Source: Paenibacillus nasutitermitis
Lineage (GTDB): Bacteria > Bacillota > Bacilli > Paenibacillales > Paenibacillaceae
Assembly (NCBI RefSeq): GCF_014641075.1
Contig: NZ_BMHP01000001.1
Span: 744,001 to 808,000, forward strand
DNA length: 64,000 nt
Reading direction: 5' to 3'
How positions within the stretch are numbered: position 1 is the first letter of the stretch; every line of letters begins with the position of its first letter. Positions 35,698 to 45,023 of this stretch are shown here, piece by piece. The position numbers were made by a program, and so were the translations under genes. The notes beneath the pieces are model-generated. The model saw only the letters and a program-made list of their open reading frames with translations, searched no databases and had not been told where the DNA came from.

Positions 35698-36651
35698 ATG
35701 GCAGCGGTTACAACGGAAATTAAAGCCCCTGTAAAGCGCGTTAAGAAACAGTTCTGGAATGTGTTTTTCCAGCAGCGGTATTTGTACCTCATGTCGCTTC
35801 CGTTTATCGCGTGGGCATTTGTGTTCAATTATCTGCCTTTGTGGGGCTGGACAATGGCCTTTCAGAAATTCAAGCCGGGTCGAAGTTTTTTCGATCAGGA
35901 ATGGGTGGGACTCCAATACTTCAAGGAGCTGTTCCACGATCCCCAGTTCTACCTGGTACTGCGCAACACGCTTGCCATGAGCACCATGGGACTGGTCGCC
36001 GGCTTTACAATCCCGATCTTCTTCGCGGTTGTGCTCAATGAAGTAAGAGCGATGGCCGTCAAACGGTTCGTGCAAACGGTATCGTATCTTCCCCACTTTG
36101 TATCCTGGGTCGTTGTGGCAGGTATTGTTACCAAGATGCTCGCAACCGATGGAGCTGTGAACGGGCTGCTGATGAGCTTGCATATCATCGATCAGCCTAT
36201 CCAGTATATGGCCAAAGGCAATTTATTCTGGTATATCGTTACAGCCTCGGATGTCTGGAAAGAAATGGGCTGGAACACCATTATCTATCTGGCTGCAATC
36301 GCAGGTATAGGACCAGAGCTGTATGAAGCCGCGAAGGTCGACGGCGCGAACCGGCTCCAGCAGATGTGGAATATTACGCTGCCGGGGATCCGCTCTACCA
36401 TTATTATTTTGCTGATCATCAATATCGGGCATCTGGTGAGCATCGGTTTCGAGAAACAATTCCTGCTCGGCAACCCGCTTGTCAGCGATTATTCTCAGGT
36501 GCTTGATCTTTATGCGCTGAACTACGGGCTTGGCATGGGACGCTTCTCCTTCGGTACGGCGATCAACATATTCAACTCCCTGATCAGCGTTATTCTGCTG
36601 CTTGTCGCGAATGGCATATTCAAGAAAGTAACCAAAGAAAGTATTTTCTAA
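35698..36651 (+). CDS. Sugar ABC importer permease, LplB type (system 2)
   Basis: 317 residues with an N-terminal basic extension (PVKRVKKQFWNVFFQQRYLY) before about six membrane segments. The EAA-type loop is EAAKVDGANRLQQMWNITLP. ATG 35698 has AAGGAGGGG seven bases upstream; a longer frame from 35611 lacks a ribosome site and overlaps the cre sites. Partner of the permease 16 bases downstream. In this system the permeases precede the binding protein, unlike systems 1 and 3. Confidence 0.9.
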   Translation: MAAVTTEIKAPVKRVKKQFWNVFFQQRYLYLMSLPFIAWAFVFNYLPLWGWTMAFQKFKPGRSFFDQEWVGLQYFKELFHDPQFYLVLRNTLAMSTMGLVAGFTIPIFFAVVLNEVRAMAVKRFVQTVSYLPHFVSWVVVAGIVTKMLATDGAVNGLLMSLHIIDQPIQYMAKGNLFWYIVTASDVWKEMGWNTIIYLAAIAGIGPELYEAAKVDGANRLQQMWNITLPGIRSTIIILLIINIGHLVSIGFEKQFLLGNPLVSDYSQVLDLYALNYGLGMGRFSFGTAINIFNSLISVILLLVANGIFKKVTKESIF

Positions 36652-36667
36652 AAAGGAGGACCCGAGC

Positions 36668-37573
36668 ATGGCGTCGCATAAACTGGCCTCCGGTGTATCC
36701 TGGTCGGACCGAATCTTTGATCTTGTCGTCTATTTCATACTGGCGGCCGTTACAATTGGTACGCTTTATCCATTCCTGAACGTACTGGCAATTTCCCTTA
36801 ACGATTCCACTGACAGCGTACGCGGCGGTATTACAATTTATCCCCGGGTGTTCACGCTGAAAAACTACGAGACGATTTTCGCTTTCGGTGGGCTGATTAC
36901 AGGCCTCAAAATATCGGTTCTCCGGACCGTGATCGGAACGCTTCTGGGACTGATCAGCGCATCGATGCTTGCTTTCGCGGTCAGCCGGGTTGATTTTCAG
37001 GGACGCCGGTTCGTCTCTGCCTTTCTGGCCTTGACGATGTATGTATCAGGCGGGTTAATTCCGTTCTATATCCTGATCCGTGATTTGAATATGATCGGCA
37101 CCTTCGCCGTCTACGTTCTTCCCGGACTTGTAAGCGCGTTCAACGTATTTATCATCCGCTCCTTCATTGACGGCATTCCTTATGCGCTCCAGGAATCGGC
37201 GAAGCTGGACGGCGCGAATGACTGGACCATTTACTGGCGGGTCATTCTCCCCTTGACGAAGCCGGCGCTGGCGACGATTGCGTTGTTCCTGGCGGTTGGA
37301 CAGTGGAACTCGTGGTTGGATACGTATCTGTTCAATGGCTCGAATGAGCATCTGACCACGCTGCAGTTCGAGCTGATGAAGGTGCTGCAGAGCACAACGA
37401 CCAACGCCGATTCCTTCCGCGGCCGCAATATGACAGAGGTTATGCGCCAGATTTCGCCCGAGTCCGTGAAGATGGCCATCACGATCGTCGTTACGGTTCC
37501 GATCCTGGTCGTCTATCCGTTCCTGCAGAAATATTTTGTGAAAGGCATGACGCTCGGCGCGGTCAAGAGCTGA
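36668..37573 (+). CDS. Sugar ABC importer permease, LplC/YtcP type (system 2)
   Basis: 301 residues, about six membrane segments, with the EAA-type loop ESAKLDGANDWTIYWRVILP and the family end LQKYFVKGMTLGAVKS. ATG 36668 follows AAAAGGAGG. With the preceding permease it forms the membrane channel of importer 2; the cognate lipoprotein gene follows after 76 bases. Confidence 0.9.
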   Translation: MASHKLASGVSWSDRIFDLVVYFILAAVTIGTLYPFLNVLAISLNDSTDSVRGGITIYPRVFTLKNYETIFAFGGLITGLKISVLRTVIGTLLGLISASMLAFAVSRVDFQGRRFVSAFLALTMYVSGGLIPFYILIRDLNMIGTFAVYVLPGLVSAFNVFIIRSFIDGIPYALQESAKLDGANDWTIYWRVILPLTKPALATIALFLAVGQWNSWLDTYLFNGSNEHLTTLQFELMKVLQSTTTNADSFRGRNMTEVMRQISPESVKMAITIVVTVPILVVYPFLQKYFVKGMTLGAVKS

Positions 37574-37649
37574 TTGCACCACAATGCGGTATTGGCAGGT
37601 TTCCTGTTTATACAATAGATAGCCAAACAAAATGGGAGGGTTTACTGAC

Positions 37650-39407
37650 ATGACGAATACGAAATCCAAAGCAGCGGCGCTTCTGATGACCTTTACGCTT
37701 TCGCTCGGTCTGCTGGCTGGCTGCTCGGGCACCAAAGAAGATAACAATAAAGACGCCGGGAAAAATACCGGTACCGCCAATAACGGAGCCGCGAATACAG
37801 GCAAGGGCGCAGGAGAAAACAAAGAGGACCTGACTCCCGTTAAATTCAGCATGTTCGCCGAAGACCCGAACCCGAACTGGAATAATATGCAGGACGATGT
37901 GTCCAAGGAAATTACGAAGAAAACAGGCGTCACGCTGGATGCTGAATTTGCCGTAGGGGATCCGGCCCAGAAAGTCGCGCTGATGGCGGCAAGCGGCCAA
38001 TACCCGGATATCATTTCCGCCAAAGGCGATATCGGCAAGCTGGTTGATGCCGGAGGCGTTCTCGATCTGACCGATCTGATCGAGAAGCATGCACCGAACA
38101 TCAAGAAAGTATTGGGTCCGTATCTCGCCAGAGCAAAGTATACGACGGAAGACCAGTCGATTTATGCGATTCCAACCTGGGCTGCCGTTGACGAGCAGAA
38201 ATTCGTAGCGGGCGGGGGCTTCGAGCTGCAGCACCGCATCGTGAAGGAAGCCGGTTATCCGCAAATCCGCACCGTTAAGGACTATGAGAAGGTCATTAAG
38301 GAATATTTGGCCAAGCATCCTACGGATGAGAATGGCAATAAGAATATCGGCGTATCCCTGAATGCCGACGACTGGCATATGTATATTTCCGTTACGAACC
38401 CTGCTGTCGCAACAACCGGCGGATCCGATGACGGGGAGTACTGGGTTGATCAGGAAACCTTTGAAGCGACGTATCATTTCCGCCGTCCCGAGGAAAAGGA
38501 ATATTTCCGCTGGCTCAACCATATGAACGCGGAGGGTTTGCTAGATCCGGAGAGCTTCGTTCAAAAATACGATCAATATAAAGCGAAGGTCGCTTCGGGA
38601 CGCGTGCTTGGACTGATCGATCAGGACTGGGATTACAATGACGGTCAGCAGGCTCTGAAGACTGCAGGCAAATTCGATCAGACCTACGGACATTATCCGG
38701 TAACCATGAGTGAAGATATAAAAGAACCGTCCTTCTGGCCAACGGGATTCATGGGCGGCTATGGCATCTCGATCTCCAGTACCGCAAAGGATCCGGTGCG
38801 CATTATCAAGTTCCTGGATTTTCTGGCATCGGATGAAGGGCAGATCCTCAACAATTGGGGAATCGAAGGCAAGCATTATGTCGTAGAGAACGGCAAGCGC
38901 GTCGTACCGAAGGAAGTACAGGATCGCATCAACAACGACAATACCGCATTCACCAAGGAAAGCGGCATCGGCTTCTACTGGAATACGATGGTTCATTACG
39001 GGGATGGCGCCAAGGATTCGACCGGTAATTATTATACCAAAAATAATCCGGACCTGATTCCGGTCGGGTACAGCGATGTGGAGAAAGAAACGCTTAAAGC
39101 GTACAATGCCACCATCTGGAAGGATCTTTTCCCGAAAGAGGAGGAGTTCAAGGAGAAAGCCTACGGAGCAGCCTGGAATATCCAGATTCCGGGTGAAGAC
39201 GAAGTAGCGGTTCTGGGCAACAAAATGAAGGATATCACCTGGAAACGCGTGCCGGAGGCCATTCTTGCGAAGCCTGAAAACTTCGATAAAGTCTGGGATG
39301 CCTATCAGCAGGATCTGATCAAAGCGGGCGTGGAGAAAATGGAAAAAGGCTACACGAAATATGTACAGGACCGTGTTGCATTATGGAGCGACGATTCGTC
39401 AAAATAA
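37650..39407 (+). CDS. Sugar ABC importer solute-binding lipoprotein (system 2)
   Basis: 585 residues. Lipoprotein signal with lipobox LLAGC near residue 24, an Asn/Ala/Gly-rich linker (TGTANNGAANTGKGAGENK), then an LplA-type solute-binding domain (ASGQYPDIISAKGDIGKLVD, GVLDLTDLIEKHAP). It lacks the DxDxNGxxDTYG calcium loop of systems 1 and 3 at the equivalent place (HPTDENGNKNIGVS), so it belongs to a different branch. ATG 37650 has GGAGGG nine bases upstream and is preferred to the in-frame ATG at 37632. A terminator-like hairpin follows. Confidence 0.9.
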   Translation: MTNTKSKAAALLMTFTLSLGLLAGCSGTKEDNNKDAGKNTGTANNGAANTGKGAGENKEDLTPVKFSMFAEDPNPNWNNMQDDVSKEITKKTGVTLDAEFAVGDPAQKVALMAASGQYPDIISAKGDIGKLVDAGGVLDLTDLIEKHAPNIKKVLGPYLARAKYTTEDQSIYAIPTWAAVDEQKFVAGGGFELQHRIVKEAGYPQIRTVKDYEKVIKEYLAKHPTDENGNKNIGVSLNADDWHMYISVTNPAVATTGGSDDGEYWVDQETFEATYHFRRPEEKEYFRWLNHMNAEGLLDPESFVQKYDQYKAKVASGRVLGLIDQDWDYNDGQQALKTAGKFDQTYGHYPVTMSEDIKEPSFWPTGFMGGYGISISSTAKDPVRIIKFLDFLASDEGQILNNWGIEGKHYVVENGKRVVPKEVQDRINNDNTAFTKESGIGFYWNTMVHYGDGAKDSTGNYYTKNNPDLIPVGYSDVEKETLKAYNATIWKDLFPKEEEFKEKAYGAAWNIQIPGEDEVAVLGNKMKDITWKRVPEAILAKPENFDKVWDAYQQDLIKAGVEKMEKGYTKYVQDRVALWSDDSSK

Positions 39408-39418
39408 AGCATGGGCGC

Positions 39419-39463
39419 ACAAGCTGTTCTTGTCATCAGACGAGAGCGGCTTGTTTCTTTTTC
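39419..39463 (+). terminator. Probable terminator after importer system 2
   Basis: ACAAGC (39419-39424) pairs with GCTTGT (39449-39454), followed by TTCTTTTTC. The loop is long, with inner pairing. Confidence 0.5.
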
Positions 39464-39516
39464 ACGGGTCCGCTCCTTCCTTCAACCGCTTGCGTTCCCG
39501 GGTCTGCAGAAGGAAA

Positions 39517-40368
39517 TTATTTCAGACGGTTCCGCCAATTAGCGGGGCTGTCCCCATACATTTGCCTGAACAACCGGGTAAAATAATGGACGCTGTTGAA
39601 ACCCGTTTGCTCTGCGATCAACCGAATCGGCATATCGCTTCCCGTGAGGAAGCTGGCTGCTGCTTTTATGCGTAAATTTTGCAAGTATTGCGTGGGGGTG
39701 CTTCCGGTGTATTCCCTGAATATGCGAATGGCGTACGAGGGATTCATATGCACCAGCTTGGCCAATATTTCGATGGTGACCGGCTCGCGATACCGCCACT
39801 CAAGGTACTCGGTCATAATAACAACAGCTTCCTCTGCTGTTTTCCTCTTCTTCGACGGGATGGTTGTCTCCATGGAATCCGACCGCCCGCAAAGCGACAA
39901 ATGGGCCATAAGACTGACCATCTTGGCGACCTCATACTCGCATGCACGCTCAATCTCCCGGTCGCTCCCGGCTTTCCCCGACATGTACAGCTGATGGACG
40001 AATTCCATGGATTCAAAAATCTTCGCGGTAAATAAGCTGTTGGCATCCGGATCCTGAAACGCCTGAAGTTTGTTCCATCGATGGATGTCCAACTGAGGCG
40101 AATCCATGCCAGTCAGCAGGTCCTGGATATCGACGACAAGATAAAGATACGAAGCGGCTTCATCGCCGGCTGTGGTCAGGATGTGGGGGGTATTCGGTGG
40201 CACGATAAACAAGGCGGGCGCTTGCGCCAGACAGCTGTGAGCCGTCCAATGGAAGCGGACTGTACCAGAGGAGATGTATAGCAATTCGCAGCTGTCCGGA
40301 TGAATCCCCCCTGATTCTCCTGTGCTGTCCGGATGGACCGAACCTGCACCGAATGAAACGATTCGCAT
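39517..40368 (-). CDS. AraC-family regulator, divergent from PhyH gene 1
   Basis: 283 residues. The N-terminal cupin-like sensor (CELLYISSGTVRFHW, ALFIVPPNTPHIL) precedes the AraC helix-turn-helix pair (LAKLVHMNPSYAIRIFREYT, IRLIAEQTGFNSVHYFTRLF). ATG 40368 follows AGGAG. It lies back to back with a PhyH dioxygenase gene (182 bases between start codons) and probably activates it; the same arrangement occurs again at 48758-50550. It converges with importer system 2. Confidence 0.85.
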   Translation of the reverse strand: MRIVSFGAGSVHPDSTGESGGIHPDSCELLYISSGTVRFHWTAHSCLAQAPALFIVPPNTPHILTTAGDEAASYLYLVVDIQDLLTGMDSPQLDIHRWNKLQAFQDPDANSLFTAKIFESMEFVHQLYMSGKAGSDREIERACEYEVAKMVSLMAHLSLCGRSDSMETTIPSKKRKTAEEAVVIMTEYLEWRYREPVTIEILAKLVHMNPSYAIRIFREYTGSTPTQYLQNLRIKAAASFLTGSDMPIRLIAEQTGFNSVHYFTRLFRQMYGDSPANWRNRLK

Positions 40369-40550
40369 TTGAGCCCACTCCTGCCAGTGTGATTTTGTGC
40401 AATAGATGCATGGAAATTCCCGGTTTCTTGCCGGACTATCCTGAAACTTTCAAACCTGAACTGCAATAATCCGTGCAAAGACGGCAGAACATCGTTATTG
40501 TACACTGGGTTCTAAGAAAGAATCAATGGGAGAAGGAGTGGAATCATTCG

Positions 40551-41366
40551 ATGACAAATGCATGGAACGAAACGACCGGACTAAAGGAACTGGAGGATTC
40601 GGCACCGCTTTTAGGCGATCTTCCCGGTTTGCGGCTGCGTCTGCAGGAAAGCGGCTATTTGTTTTTTCGCGGCTTGTTCGAGCCGGAAGCTCTGCTGCGG
40701 ATACGCGAGGATATGCTTCGGACCGCAAATAAACATGGCATTCTCAAGGAAGGAAAGGAGCTCATGGATGCCATTTATGCCGGCGGCGAGATCCCGACCT
40801 CTTATAAGTTCGAGGCGTCGCTTCTGTACCGGGACATGCTGGAGCAGGAACGCTTTAATGCGTTTGGAAGCCATCCCCTGCTTGCATTGCTTCTCGGCGG
40901 TCTGCTCAATGGACCGATACGGGAGCACCGCAGACGGATCGCCCGTATCACATTTCCGGGAAGCTTCGGCAACACCACGCCTATCCACCAGGACCATTAT
41001 TATATACGGGGAGCAATGGATACGTACACATGCTGGATTCCTTGCGGGGATTGTCCGGCGGAGCTTGGCGGGCTTGCCGTTCTCGAAGGATCCCATAAGC
41101 TCGGTTTTCTTCCGCATGTGCCGATGAGCGGGACAGGCGGAAGAGGGATAGAAGAAACAGAAGCGATCCGTGACGGGAAATGGCTTTCCACGGATTACCG
41201 GTTGGGCGATTTGCTTCTATTTCACGGGCTAACCTTGCACAAGGCACTGCACAACATAACGCCGGACAAGCTGCGTCTTTCCCTTGAATACCGGCTGCAG
41301 CGCAGCGGGGACCCGATTGATGACGCTTCTCTTCGCTCCCACTACACAGCGGATTCCATCGGATAA
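40551..41366 (+). CDS. PhyH-family Fe(II)/2-oxoglutarate dioxygenase (copy 1)
   Basis: 271 residues. The double-stranded beta-helix has the HxD metal ligands in PIHQDHYYIRG (His about 145, Asp about 147), the distal His in LLFHGLTLHKAL (about 224), and the 2-oxoglutarate-binding Arg in LSLEYRLQR. All three metal ligands are present, so it should be active. The substrate is unknown; phytanoyl-CoA itself is unlikely in this setting and a sugar-derived compound is inferred. ATG 40551 is used; AAGGAG lies 12 bases upstream, slightly far. Divergent from an AraC gene. Confidence 0.85.
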   Translation: MTNAWNETTGLKELEDSAPLLGDLPGLRLRLQESGYLFFRGLFEPEALLRIREDMLRTANKHGILKEGKELMDAIYAGGEIPTSYKFEASLLYRDMLEQERFNAFGSHPLLALLLGGLLNGPIREHRRRIARITFPGSFGNTTPIHQDHYYIRGAMDTYTCWIPCGDCPAELGGLAVLEGSHKLGFLPHVPMSGTGGRGIEETEAIRDGKWLSTDYRLGDLLLFHGLTLHKALHNITPDKLRLSLEYRLQRSGDPIDDASLRSHYTADSIG

Positions 41367-41405
41367 TAGGAACAAGGGAATGAAGAAACGTAATATGGTA
41401 AAAAA

Positions 41406-41440
41406 AGGGACTCTAAATCGGAGTTCCTGTTTGTTTTTTC
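41406..41440 (+). terminator. Terminator between PhyH gene 1 and importer system 3
   Basis: AGGGACTC (41406-41413) pairs with GAGTTCCT (41421-41428) with one G-T pair, followed by GTTTGTTTTTTC. Confidence 0.7.
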
Positions 41441-41464
41441 TAATAGATGAAAGGAGAATCCCGT

Positions 41465-43201
41465 ATGAGAATCGAAGCGCCTTTCCCAAAAGGGTCCATC
41501 CTGCTGAAGCTGATTGTTACCTTCAGTGTAGCGGTCGCACCTTTGTTCGCGCTGAGCCTCTTTCTCAACGAGCTTGGCAGACAAGAGGTGCAATCGCGTG
41601 TCTCCGATGCTGTCATGACCCGTATTCATTATGAACGGCTTTCATTCGAGCGGGAGCTGGAACGGATTGTCAATTTGCAGCAGCAGATGATCGATGACAG
41701 CAATTTGCTCGCCTTAAGCAGCCAGTTGGAGTTCGAATCCGATTACGAACGGGCGCGAACCATTAACCGTTTGTACGACAAGCTGATCATTATGCGCGAT
41801 TCCAGTCCTTATATTGCTAAAACCAGTATCTATATGCCTTCAGCGGACCGGATCGTGACGACCGGCACGATAAAGGACAAGGCCACCGCAGAGCGGCAAA
41901 TGGAGCAAATTTCGCTGGCTTCGTATAAAGGGGGATATCCGCTTACCGATTATGAAGGAAACACCTATATTTCGCTTGCTTATCCGATGCAATATGATGG
42001 TGCGCCGCCTTTGTTTATTCATACCATCGAGCTTTCCCGCGGAGCTCTCTCCGCTATGCTTGACCGGGTCTCGCAGGATGGTGGGACTGCGCTTTTTGGA
42101 GAAAATTTCCTTATCGGTCATGACGGCGAAGCCGGACTTCAGCTTGAAATCGGAAAAGGGCTTCGCGGCGAGCTGGCGGAGCAGGGAAGCTTTCGGTTGA
42201 AGAACGAAACAGATGGTCAGGATTACATGGCCTTTTATGAAAAATCAGGCTTAATGCATTTCACGCTGGCAACCTACGTTTCGGAGTCTGTCCTGCTGGG
42301 AGCCCTTCAATCTTACCGGATCTGGTTTTGGCTGCTTGTCGTGTGCTCGCTCATTATTGTGGTGCTTTTCTCCATTGGCATACGCAGAGTCATTCAGCGT
42401 CCATTGTCCTTGCTGGTCCACTGGTTCAAGAATGTCGAGGAAGGCAACTTCAATGTCGTTGTCCAGCAGAAGCGAACGGATGAATTCGGATATCTCTTTA
42501 CCAAATTCGATGGCATGGTGCGCAAATTAAAACGTTTGATAGAAGAATTGTATGAGCAGAAAATCCGCTCGCAGAAATCAGAACTTAAACAGCTCCAGGC
42601 TCAGATTACGCCTCATTTTCTATACAACAGCTTCTTTATTCTGCAGCAGTTGATCAAGTCCCACGAGAATGACACCGCGGAGCTTGTAGCGAAAAATCTC
42701 GGAGACTACTTCGAATATATTACGCGCAATGGCAAGGAAGAAGCGGCGCTGGAATCGGAAATCAACCATATCCTTTCTTATATCGAAATCCAGTCTGTCC
42801 GTTTCTCGGACCGGATTGCCGCCGACATCAGCCCGCTCCCTGAGCGTTACCGGCACATACGGGTTCCCCGGCTGATTCTACAGCCGATTATCGAGAATGT
42901 GTACCAGCACGGACTCGGAGACAAGCTTTCGGATGGGCGGCTTGAAGTCGATTTTCCTGTCCGGCAGGAAGGCTTGTGCATCCGCATCAGCGATAACGGC
43001 TGCGGGATGGAAGAGGATAAGCTGAACAATCTGAGGAACCGGATGAATCACGAGGAGCTCGAAGGCGAGAGTACCGGACTTATGAATGTCAATCGCAGAT
43101 TGCGTATCCGGTACGGGAAAGCCGGCGGTCTGACGCTGCATCCGGGACCCCGCGGCGGGTTGACCATTGAACTTCACATCCCATACAAAGAGGAGGAATA
43201 G
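41465..43201 (+). CDS. Sensor histidine kinase, YesM type (system 3)
   Basis: 578 residues. TM1 (LLKLIVTFSVAVAPLFALSLF), extracellular sensor (about 35-285), TM2 (about 286-307, WLLVVCSLIIVVLFSIG), HAMP, the phosphorylated His in ITPHFLYNS (about 383), and a HATPase domain with IIENVYQHG (about 473) and SDNGCGM. Domain layout and motifs around the H-box (ELKQLQ then PHFLYNS) are shared with the system 1 kinase. ATG 41465 follows AAAGGAG. The regulator gene starts three bases after this stop. Confidence 0.9.
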   Translation: MRIEAPFPKGSILLKLIVTFSVAVAPLFALSLFLNELGRQEVQSRVSDAVMTRIHYERLSFERELERIVNLQQQMIDDSNLLALSSQLEFESDYERARTINRLYDKLIIMRDSSPYIAKTSIYMPSADRIVTTGTIKDKATAERQMEQISLASYKGGYPLTDYEGNTYISLAYPMQYDGAPPLFIHTIELSRGALSAMLDRVSQDGGTALFGENFLIGHDGEAGLQLEIGKGLRGELAEQGSFRLKNETDGQDYMAFYEKSGLMHFTLATYVSESVLLGALQSYRIWFWLLVVCSLIIVVLFSIGIRRVIQRPLSLLVHWFKNVEEGNFNVVVQQKRTDEFGYLFTKFDGMVRKLKRLIEELYEQKIRSQKSELKQLQAQITPHFLYNSFFILQQLIKSHENDTAELVAKNLGDYFEYITRNGKEEAALESEINHILSYIEIQSVRFSDRIAADISPLPERYRHIRVPRLILQPIIENVYQHGLGDKLSDGRLEVDFPVRQEGLCIRISDNGCGMEEDKLNNLRNRMNHEELEGESTGLMNVNRRLRIRYGKAGGLTLHPGPRGGLTIELHIPYKEEE

Positions 43202-43204
43202 CCT

Positions 43205-44881
43205 GTGCGCCGTATTCTGATTGTCGACGATGAACCGATTATTGTGAACAGTTTGTATCAGCTGCTGCAGGAAGGGGGCACGCGGGACATCGAGCTGTTT
43301 CGGGCGGGAAACGCCTTCCAGGCGCTGGAGAGGATGAATCGGACCCGCATCGATTTGATCATCACGGATGTGCGGATGCCAGGGCTGAGCGGCATCCAGC
43401 TGCAGGAGCGGATCATGAGCCGATGGCCGACCTGCAGAATTATTTTTCTGACCGGCTATAACGAATTTGAATATGCCCAGGCTGCTATCCGAAATGGCGG
43501 CGTTGTCGATTATTTGCTCAAAAACCAGAGTGAAGAGCTGCTTGTCACAGCAGTTGACCGGGCCTTGAATGAATTAGAGGACCAGGAACGATCGACCAGG
43601 CAAACCTTGCTGGAGCAGGACCGCCTTCGCGCAGCGCTGCCAGCCCTTCAGCAAAAACTGCTGACCGGGTTAATCGAAGGGCAGCAAGCTTCCCTTTCCG
43701 GGCTCAAGGAGGACTTCCAGCAGTGCGATATCCGGCTGTTCCCGGAACGGCCGGTAATGCTCGTTGTCGGTCGAATTGACAGCAAGGAATCGAAGGAAGC
43801 ATCAGGCAGTCTCAGCGGACTTGCCCGAGATTGTCTGCATGTCGTGGAGCGGGAGTTATCCTCAGCTGCAACAGCCGTTTCGGTAGTATATGAGAACGAT
43901 CGCCTGCTATGGATTCTTCAGCCGAGAATCTGGTTGTTTCCTGATACGGACGAGGAGGGAATCGCGGATGCGGCGCTTTCGCAGGATTGGTCCTATCTGC
44001 ACAGCAGTATCGACAGTCTGACGGAAGCGGCGCAGGAGGCTTGTTCCACTATGCTTGGAGCAGCCGTATCATTTGCAATCGGCAGTAAAAGCTGCTCATG
44101 GGCGGAGATCGGTCCGCGCTATCATTATTTGAAGATGCTGCTGAGACAATCATCGGGCACGGGTACCGAATTGCTAATCCGCGAGAGCGGTATCCACCCG
44201 CCAGACGAACAGCCGCGCCTTCCTCGTGCCGCGTCAGGCCTGGCTGAGGGGATCGAGAAGCTGCAGCGTATGCTGGAGGAGGATCGGTATGAGGAATTTA
44301 CAGACTATTACCGGCAATTGATGCTGCCTGCGGACAGCCGGATACCGGATGGCGAGCGCCAGTCTGAACTGTTCTATTCGCTCTCTTCCATGATGGTTTC
44401 GTTTGCGATTCGTTCAGGCGTCTTTCACGAGCTGGCGATGCGTACGGATATGGAGTCCATCACCCGAATCGACGCCCATGCTTCCTGGTCAGGCATTGTC
44501 GAGGCTTTTGACACCTATGCCGATTTGCTGCGCGAGAGCCGACAAGGCAGCCCGGATGACCGGACATCAAGGCTGGTGCGAAGCATCCGCCGTTATGTGG
44601 AGGAGAACATCGGCGGCGATTTATCCTTGACTGCACTTTCGGGACTTGTGCATCATAGTCCCACATATCTCTCGCGTCTCTATAAAAAAACAACCGGCGT
44701 CATGCTCTTCGAATATATTACAGAGCGCCGGATGGACAAAGCCAAGTCGCTGCTGGCAGACGACCGGCTGAAAATTCATGAGATTGCTTCGGCGGTCGGC
44801 TACGAATCAGCGGCACATTTTACCCGTGCTTTCAAGAAAATAATGGGACAGACTCCACAGCAGTACCGTAATCGATGCTGA
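43205..44881 (+). CDS. Response regulator with AraC-type DNA-binding domain (system 3)
   Basis: 558 residues. The receiver has DDEP and phospho-acceptor Asp55 in ITDVRMPG. The conserved Lys is in DYLLKNQSEE, lacking the following Pro, as in its system 1 paralogue. The C-terminal AraC helix-turn-helix pair contains LVHHSPTYLSRLYKKTTG and IHEIASAVGYESAAHFTRAF. GTG 43205 has GGAGG eight bases upstream. It presumably activates the importer genes downstream; a TATAAT at 44973-44978 in the 142-base gap could be their -10 box, though its -35 is poor. Confidence 0.9.
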   Translation: MRRILIVDDEPIIVNSLYQLLQEGGTRDIELFRAGNAFQALERMNRTRIDLIITDVRMPGLSGIQLQERIMSRWPTCRIIFLTGYNEFEYAQAAIRNGGVVDYLLKNQSEELLVTAVDRALNELEDQERSTRQTLLEQDRLRAALPALQQKLLTGLIEGQQASLSGLKEDFQQCDIRLFPERPVMLVVGRIDSKESKEASGSLSGLARDCLHVVERELSSAATAVSVVYENDRLLWILQPRIWLFPDTDEEGIADAALSQDWSYLHSSIDSLTEAAQEACSTMLGAAVSFAIGSKSCSWAEIGPRYHYLKMLLRQSSGTGTELLIRESGIHPPDEQPRLPRAASGLAEGIEKLQRMLEEDRYEEFTDYYRQLMLPADSRIPDGERQSELFYSLSSMMVSFAIRSGVFHELAMRTDMESITRIDAHASWSGIVEAFDTYADLLRESRQGSPDDRTSRLVRSIRRYVEENIGGDLSLTALSGLVHHSPTYLSRLYKKTTGVMLFEYITERRMDKAKSLLADDRLKIHEIASAVGYESAAHFTRAFKKIMGQTPQQYRNRC

Positions 44882-45023
44882 TTTTACAGACAAAGGGATG
44901 ATCGGACACAAGAAGGCAACGAAGAGCAAAGAAAGGCAACAGATGCTCATAGTTCATCGTCATCAACGATTCTATAATGAGATTGTTGGTCATTACAGAT
45001 CGTCAACAGGGGAGGAACAAGAA

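Noticed and set aside
37055..38522. Long minus-strand open frames opposite permease and lipoprotein genes of system 2
   Set aside because: Antisense artefacts of high-GC coding sequence; the plus-strand genes have signal peptides, motifs and ribosome sites.
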